DNA from: Chloroflexota bacterium | GTDB lineage: Bacteria; Chloroflexota; Anaerolineae; Anaerolineales; UBA4823 | Reading direction: 5' to 3' | NCBI GenBank assembly: GCA_023395675.1 | Contig: JAEWYL010000205.1 | Location: 1 to 43,533 of the forward strand | DNA length: 43,533 nucleotides | Shown: positions 39,182 through 43,533 of the stretch, one piece after another | How positions within the stretch are numbered: position 1 is the first letter of the stretch | Layout: each line of letters starts with the position of its first letter | Notes under the pieces: generated by a model | The model's database searches: none | What the model was told of the DNA's origin: nothing | Seen by the model: only the letters and a program-made list of their open reading frames with translations | Position numbers and translations under genes: made by a program

Positions 39182-40240
39182 TCAGAGTCCCTTTCCTGCG
39201 GGTTCCACGCGGACCAGGCCCGGCGCTCCCGGCTGGCCCTCGATCCGCACGGCTGCCAGCCCGAAGGCCTCCAGAATGGCCGCATTGGTGGTCAGGTGCG
39301 CGGTGACCTGCGAGGTGCGAAAGCGTGAAGGCCCGCCCGACAGCGCCAGGGGCAGCAGCAACTGGTCCGCCAGATACTGGTCCACGCAGCCGTCCGTGGC
39401 GAGGAAGGCCTCCAGCGCATCTACGGCTTCATCCGCCACCCGCTCGGCCGGTTTTCCCAGCGCGCCCAGGCCGGTATAGCAGCACCGGGCTGCGCTGCTC
39501 GATCCGGCCGCCGGACGGTAGCCGGCCTGCAGCAGCAGGAAGGTGCCCTTGTTCGGGCCGGGGAGCTGCAGGGTTTTGATGCGCGGCGCCGGATCGGGCG
39601 GCAGCCGCCGCAGAGCCTGCCGGCGCTGGCGGTCGGCGATACTCAGCTCCAGGTTGGCGACCGCCGTCAGCCCGCTCAGCCCCGCCGGCTCGCCCCTGCT
39701 CTCCAGCGCCAGGGGCCGGATCGTCCCGGCAGGGCGGATGTGGGCGGTGATGCGCCCGCCGCCCTGCGGGTAAAAGCCCGCCGCATCCAGGCTCAAACGG
39801 GCCTCGAAACCCAGCTCCCGCAGCAGGGGCAGCCAGTGCAGGTCCAGGTCGTGAAAGGTGGGCGCCCAGGGCACGTGGGTGCCGCCGCTCAGGATCACGC
39901 TGGAGGCGCTGCCGGCCCGGGAGAGCGGGAGGAAAATCGTCTGGAGCACCAGCGTGGCGGCGCCCGCGGTCCCGATGTCGAATTTGTAGCGTCCCGGGCG
40001 GATCTCGCCGGGCTGAAAAGTGATCCGAGTCGAGCCGAGAGCGGCGCCTTCCACCTGCGCCCGGCTGATCGCAGCGGCAGCGTCCACCGCCTTCAGGTGC
40101 TGGGCCTGCAGCCCCGGTTTCGGGCGCCCGGCCCGGATATTGTCCAGGCGCACCGCCTGCCCGCTGAGGATGGAGAGGGTCAGCGCACTGCGCAGGATCT
40201 GCCCGCCTTCCTCGCCCAGGGAACCGTCAATCTCGAGCAT
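39182..40240 (-). CDS. rtcA: RNA 3'-terminal phosphate cyclase
   Basis: 352-residue ATP-dependent enzyme converting RNA 3'-phosphate to 2',3'-cyclic phosphate. It starts with DGSLGEEGGQILRSALTLS, and the nucleotidyl-accepting His lies in TAHLTTNAAIL (about residue 313), matching E. coli His309. YFPQGGGR-type FYPQGGGRITAH is present. No rtcB ligase is encoded nearby. There is no Shine-Dalgarno; TAGAAT ends six bases before the ATG, so the message may be leaderless. Confidence 0.92.
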   Translation of the reverse strand: MLEIDGSLGEEGGQILRSALTLSILSGQAVRLDNIRAGRPKPGLQAQHLKAVDAAAAISRAQVEGAALGSTRITFQPGEIRPGRYKFDIGTAGAATLVLQTIFLPLSRAGSASSVILSGGTHVPWAPTFHDLDLHWLPLLRELGFEARLSLDAAGFYPQGGGRITAHIRPAGTIRPLALESRGEPAGLSGLTAVANLELSIADRQRRQALRRLPPDPAPRIKTLQLPGPNKGTFLLLQAGYRPAAGSSSAARCCYTGLGALGKPAERVADEAVDALEAFLATDGCVDQYLADQLLLPLALSGGPSRFRTSQVTAHLTTNAAILEAFGLAAVRIEGQPGAPGLVRVEPAGKGL

Positions 40241-40246
40241 GGCTTG

Positions 40247-40252
40247 ATTCTA
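40247..40252 (-). promoter_or_regulatory. -10 box placed for a leaderless rtcA message
   Basis: TAGAAT on the minus strand, six bases before the rtcA ATG. Nothing resembling a ribosome-binding site lies between. Confidence 0.38.
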
Positions 40253-40336
40253 CTCGATAAGCGGGGGCGCACGAAAAGTTCGTACCGGGGAATGGAGTCA
40301 GGGCTAACGCCCTCCCCTGAATCTCATGATCCGCGT

Positions 40337-40912
40337 TCAACCGGCGAGGCGCAGCTCGCGCCGCAGGGCCTGAAGCTCGCGCGGCTGCAGCTCGCGCCAC
40401 TGCCCGGGCTGCAGGTCCCCCAGCTCGATCGCGCCGATCTTCACCCGCACCAGTCGCAGGGTGGGGTAGCCCACGGCAGCCGTCATGCGCCGCACCTGGT
40501 GTTTCTTCCCCTCGCTCAGGACGATGCGCAGCCAGGTGGTGGGGTGGTAAGCGCGCACCGGCCTGGAGCGGGGCGGCAGGCCCGGGTCGGGGACCACCTC
40601 CACCTGCGCCGGCCTGGCCTGCAGATCGCCGATTAGAATCCCTTCCCGCAGCGGGGCGAGCGCCTGCGGCTCGACCACCCCTTCCACCTGCGCCAGGTAG
40701 GTCTTCTGGTGCCCGTAACGCGGGTCGGTCAGGCGGTGGATCAGCTCTCCGTCATCTGAGAGCAGCAGCAGGCCCTCGCTGCGGTAGTCCAGCCGCCCGG
40801 CGGCGTAAATGCCCGGCAGGTGGACATATTCCTTCAGGGTCGCCCTCCCGGCCTCGTCGGTGAATTGAGAGAGAACTTCGTAGGGTTTGAAGAAGGCCAG
40901 GTAGCGCGGCAT
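40337..40912 (-). CDS. rRNA pseudouridine synthase (RluE/RsuA type)
   Basis: 191-residue enzyme isomerising uridine in ribosomal RNA. The catalytic motif GRLDYRSEGLLLL (about 39-51) has the active Asp; KTYLAQVEG and LSEGKKHQVRRMTAAVGYP are family signatures. It lacks the S4 domain, which fits RluE-like members (23S rRNA). It lies eight bases after the M28 peptidase gene with no Shine-Dalgarno of its own, so translation is probably coupled. Confidence 0.9.
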   Translation of the reverse strand: MPRYLAFFKPYEVLSQFTDEAGRATLKEYVHLPGIYAAGRLDYRSEGLLLLSDDGELIHRLTDPRYGHQKTYLAQVEGVVEPQALAPLREGILIGDLQARPAQVEVVPDPGLPPRSRPVRAYHPTTWLRIVLSEGKKHQVRRMTAAVGYPTLRLVRVKIGAIELGDLQPGQWRELQPRELQALRRELRLAG

Positions 40913-40920
40913 GAATGCGG

Positions 40921-42126
40921 TTAACCCAGGGCGGCTTTCCCATCCAGGGCCCGGATGAACAGCCAGGTGAAAGCGTAGTTGCGAGTGAGGGTGCCCGCAT
41001 CCATTTTATCGTAGGTGTCCTCCGGCTGGTGCCAGTAGGGCGCAAAACCTTTGGCGTCGATCCCTGAGAGGGTGATGGCGGGGATGTTCTGCCGCAGGGC
41101 GTCCGCCATCTCGGTGTTGCCCCCGCTCACCCGGGTGGGAAAGCCCTTCAATTCCGGGTTCTCGCCGGCGATGGTCTCCGCCAGCTCGACCAGCTCCCGG
41201 TCGGCGTGGAAGGGGACGATGATCCCCTCTTTGGTCAGCCAGGCCGGCCCGTCGCAGCCCAGCATCTCGAAGACGACCGCCTTCGGGTTGCGGAACTCGG
41301 CCCGGTGGCGGTGGAAAAAGTCAATCGCCCCGTAGTGCTGCACCTCCTCGCACCCGGTGCAGGCCAGCCAGACCCGGGTGTGCTTCAACGGTTCGGACTT
41401 GAGGTGCTCCGCCAGGGTCAGCACGATCCCGGCCGCAGTGGCATTGTCGTTCGCCCCCTTGCTGAAAGGGGTGCTGTCGGCGTGCAGGCACATCGCCCCT
41501 AGGACGAGGGCATACACGGCGCAGATGATGGTCGCCGGCCAGATCCAGCGCCACCCGGACTGGATCCCCAGGGTGTAGAGGATGGCCTGGGAGAAAAACA
41601 CGAAGAAAGCGCTGGTGACGAAGATCACGTAGGCGGTCAGCCAGGTCTTGTTCTTGAAAATCACGGGCGTGCGGTGGCTGTCCACGTGCCCGATCAGGAT
41701 CAGGTCCTGGCGGTGGTCGCCAGCCGGGGGGATGGTGGCGATCACGTTCTGGCTGCGCGCCTTGGCGATGACGGCCCGGATGGGGTTGTTGTGGAAGCTG
41801 AGCTCCAGCAGCTCGCAGCACAGGGCCAGCAGGATGAGGACCACAGACAGCGCGGCGCTGATCCGCCCGTACAGCGGGTAAATCAGGAAGGCGAGCAGGA
41901 TGGCGGCCGCCGCCACCAGGTGGGGGTGGTAGATCGAGCGGGCGCTCATGAAGGTTTCGATCTTCGCATCCAGCCCCAGCCGCCGCAGCACCCGGTGGCA
42001 GTAGAGGGAAGCCAGGCGTTCCCCCTCGGTGGTCGAGCCCCTCGGCCCGATCTCCTCGGCCAGGGCGTGAATATGGCGCTGCCAGGTATGGATTTTATTT
42101 TCGAGTCGAGAAATGGACGCGCGCAT
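40921..42126 (-). CDS. Membrane-embedded M28 metallopeptidase
   Basis: 401-residue zinc aminopeptidase-like protein. Two hydrophobic segments (about 68-112) precede the catalytic domain. GHVDSHRTP (about 147-155) provides the first His/Asp, then two more segments (about 166-213) interrupt the fold, then GANDNATAAG, GCEE and YWHQPEDTYD supply the remaining ligands and general base. All expected metal ligands are visible. The membrane insertion inside the catalytic domain is unusual. GGGGAGG lies six bases before the ATG. A TATAAT (42178-42183) may be its -10 box. Confidence 0.83.
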   Translation of the reverse strand: MRASISRLENKIHTWQRHIHALAEEIGPRGSTTEGERLASLYCHRVLRRLGLDAKIETFMSARSIYHPHLVAAAAILLAFLIYPLYGRISAALSVVLILLALCCELLELSFHNNPIRAVIAKARSQNVIATIPPAGDHRQDLILIGHVDSHRTPVIFKNKTWLTAYVIFVTSAFFVFFSQAILYTLGIQSGWRWIWPATIICAVYALVLGAMCLHADSTPFSKGANDNATAAGIVLTLAEHLKSEPLKHTRVWLACTGCEEVQHYGAIDFFHRHRAEFRNPKAVVFEMLGCDGPAWLTKEGIIVPFHADRELVELAETIAGENPELKGFPTRVSGGNTEMADALRQNIPAITLSGIDAKGFAPYWHQPEDTYDKMDAGTLTRNYAFTWLFIRALDGKAALG

Positions 42127-42177
42127 CCCGAACCTCCCCTGTCAAACCGGTAATTCCCCCTCATCGCTGATGGTTTA

Positions 42178-42183
42178 ATTATA
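42178..42183 (-). promoter_or_regulatory. -10 box for the M28 peptidase gene
   Basis: TATAAT on the minus strand, 52 bases before the ATG. No -35 box is obvious. It lies in the divergent gap that also holds the promoter of the plus-strand gene. Confidence 0.38.
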
Positions 42184-42287
42184 ACCGGGCTTTGCCCACC
42201 TCTGCCTCAGAGGGCGGCTGGTGGGAAGCGCCTCAACCTGAGCGGAGGCCCACCGGCGGTTAACTCAGCCTGCCAAAACAGGCGTTC

Positions 42288-42296
42288 TGATATAAT
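42288..42296 (+). promoter_or_regulatory. Extended -10 promoter of the TolB-like gene
   Basis: TGATATAAT, a perfect extended -10 box, places the start near 42303, about 16 bases before the chosen ATG. An ATG at 42295 lies inside this box and is therefore unlikely to be used. Confidence 0.5.
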
Positions 42297-42318
42297 GGCC
42301 GCGAGGGACAGCGCGCGG

Positions 42319-43446
42319 ATGAATGACGGCCCGGCCCAACCCATTTCAGTCAATACCATCCTGCTCGCCGCAGGTGCGGTCCTGCTGCTCTGCCTGGTTT
42401 GCGCGGCCGGGTTCCTGATCGCCCAGAATATCCCCTTTGGGGCAGGGAACGCCACCCGCACGGCCCTGGTGGAGCTGTTCGATACCCCGTTCCCCACGCA
42501 GGCCTCGGGCCCCCAGCAGACGGGCGCGCCGGGCGGGACGCAGGGCGCGGTCTTCCCTTCCCCTTCCCCCTTCCCTTCAGCCACCCAGGGCGAGGCCAGC
42601 CCCACCCCGGGTGAAACGCCCCCCACACCCGACTGGGAGAACCCTCCCCCCGGGCAGATTGTGTATACCTGTTTCATTGACGACAACGACGATATCTGCC
42701 TCATGAACGCAGACGGCAGCAATCCGCGCCGCCTCACCGAAGACCCCGCGACCGATTTTTACCCCTCCCTCTCGCCCGATGGGCAGACCGTCGTCTTTTC
42801 TTCCCGCCGCGATGGCAATTTTGAAATCTACAGCATGTTCACCGACGGCTCCGGCTTGGAGAAGCTGACCGATAATATCGGTAACCTGTACGCCCCCGCC
42901 GTCTCACCCAACGGGCAGCGCATCGTCTTCGTGCGCGAGAGCGGCGGCCGGCAGACCCTGTGGATCATGCGCCGGGACGGGGGCAATGTGCGCCCGATCC
43001 GGAACGGGGAGGAGGAAATTGAGGGGATCGACCCGACCTGGTCTCCGGACGGTGAGCTGATCGCCTTCGGAGCGTTTATCGGGAATAACACGCAGCTGGC
43101 GGTGATCAGCGTGAGCGGCTCGATCCCGCAGCCGGTCATCCCCAACGGGCCCGCCATCGGCGGCAGGAACACCTGGTCGCCGGACGGCAGCCGCCTGGCC
43201 TTCTACGCTGGGCCGAGCGGGGACCGGAATATCTTCGTGGTGGACGTGGATGGGGATAACCTGCGCCAGGTCACCGCTGGCGGCGACAATCTGGCGCCCA
43301 GCTTCTCCCCGGATGGGGAATGGCTCGCCTTTACCTCGTACCGGGACGGCAACAACGAGATTTACATCACCCGGGTGGATGGCTCGCAGCCCGTGCGCCT
43401 GACCCGCAACCCCTACCCGGAGTGGCAGCCGCGCTGGGGGCCCTGA
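42319..43446 (+). CDS. Membrane-anchored TolB-like beta-propeller protein
   Basis: 375-residue protein, the only confident plus-strand gene. One N-terminal membrane segment (about 12-35) is followed by a Pro/Thr/Ser-rich linker to about residue 105. At least five PD40/WD40-like repeats then follow (SPDGQTVVFSSRRDGNFEIYSM, SPNGQRIVFVRES, SPDGELIAFGAF, SPDGSRLAFYAG, SPDGEWLAFTSYRDGNNEIY). The propeller lies outside the membrane. Relatives scaffold or bind other surface proteins; no enzyme motif is seen. The ATG at 42319 was chosen because of the promoter position; GAGGGA lies upstream. Confidence 0.82.
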   Translation: MNDGPAQPISVNTILLAAGAVLLLCLVCAAGFLIAQNIPFGAGNATRTALVELFDTPFPTQASGPQQTGAPGGTQGAVFPSPSPFPSATQGEASPTPGETPPTPDWENPPPGQIVYTCFIDDNDDICLMNADGSNPRRLTEDPATDFYPSLSPDGQTVVFSSRRDGNFEIYSMFTDGSGLEKLTDNIGNLYAPAVSPNGQRIVFVRESGGRQTLWIMRRDGGNVRPIRNGEEEIEGIDPTWSPDGELIAFGAFIGNNTQLAVISVSGSIPQPVIPNGPAIGGRNTWSPDGSRLAFYAGPSGDRNIFVVDVDGDNLRQVTAGGDNLAPSFSPDGEWLAFTSYRDGNNEIYITRVDGSQPVRLTRNPYPEWQPRWGP

Positions 43447-43533
43447 GACAGTCATCTAGCAGCCAGAATAGATCAATTGAGTACAAGCTGTGTGGGGGGG
43501 CGGGGCGCGCGGGGCCCCCCCGCGTGGGATAAA
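43447..43533. other. Right edge, G-rich tail, no gene
   Basis: No gene or terminator is visible. The last 47 bases contain long G and C runs (GGGGGGG, CCCCCCC) unlike the rest of the window, again resembling a contig edge. Confidence 0.45.

Noticed and set aside
42295..42318. Earlier ATG for the TolB-like protein
   Set aside because: It lies inside the extended -10 box, so it would not be transcribed from that promoter; the ATG at 42319 follows a GAGGGA site.

Overview
The window is about 43.5 kb of GC-rich, densely coded bacterial DNA with 40 protein genes. All but the last are on the minus strand. No rRNA, tRNA, CRISPR array, transposase or phage gene was seen, and no gap between genes exceeds 300 bases. 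The gene set (group 3d [NiFe] hydrogenase, selenocysteine formate dehydrogenase, Pro/Thr-rich lipoproteins with an NBR1-type Ig domain, a DUF6483-like protein, a free-standing gyrase-A propeller) suggests an anaerobic, probably fermentative member of the Anaerolineae (Chloroflexota). The taxonomy is inference. Both ends are low-complexity and look like contig edges.

Layout, left to right: (1) 71-6416, two MFS transporters, a PRPP synthase, an alpha/beta hydrolase and an Ig-domain lipoprotein. (2) 6659-23328, a 16.7 kb redox cluster read right to left: fdhD, a signalling block (DRTGG protein, CBS+ATPase protein, second DRTGG protein, PHP protein), an Hnd-type diaphorase (NuoE-like HndA, ATPase, HndB, NuoF-like HndC), a complete HoxE-F-U-Y-H [NiFe] hydrogenase, its maturation protease, and a formate dehydrogenase whose active-site residue is encoded by UGA followed by a SECIS-like hairpin. 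(3) 23453-32779, metallophosphoesterase, GH13 alpha-glucosidase, DUF6483-like protein, prolyl oligopeptidase, Nudix hydrolase, pyruvate-kinase-like protein, nitroreductase and the orphan gyrase propeller. (4) 32813-39010, a tightly overlapping run: DNA polymerase IV, CPBP protease, S33 peptidase lipoprotein, NatA/NatB-type ABC exporter, DinB-like protein and a cytochrome b5-like protein. (5) 39182-43446, RNA 3'-phosphate cyclase, pseudouridine synthase, membrane-embedded M28 peptidase and, divergently on the plus strand, a TolB-like propeller protein.

The most striking feature is region 2. Gene blocks of this type (DRTGG/CBS/PHP + HndABC) normally lead into an [FeFe] hydrogenase. Here no [FeFe] catalytic subunit is present, and its place is taken by a HoxEFUYH [NiFe] hydrogenase plus a NuoG-like selenocysteine formate dehydrogenase. 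The likely role is reversible exchange of electrons among formate/CO2, H2/H+, NAD(P)H and perhaps ferredoxin.

Four copies of an approximately 67-80 bp palindromic repeat (ends CTATCC...GGATAG) lie in separate intergenic gaps. Several genes have a -10-like box six bases before the ATG and no Shine-Dalgarno, which suggests leaderless mRNAs.
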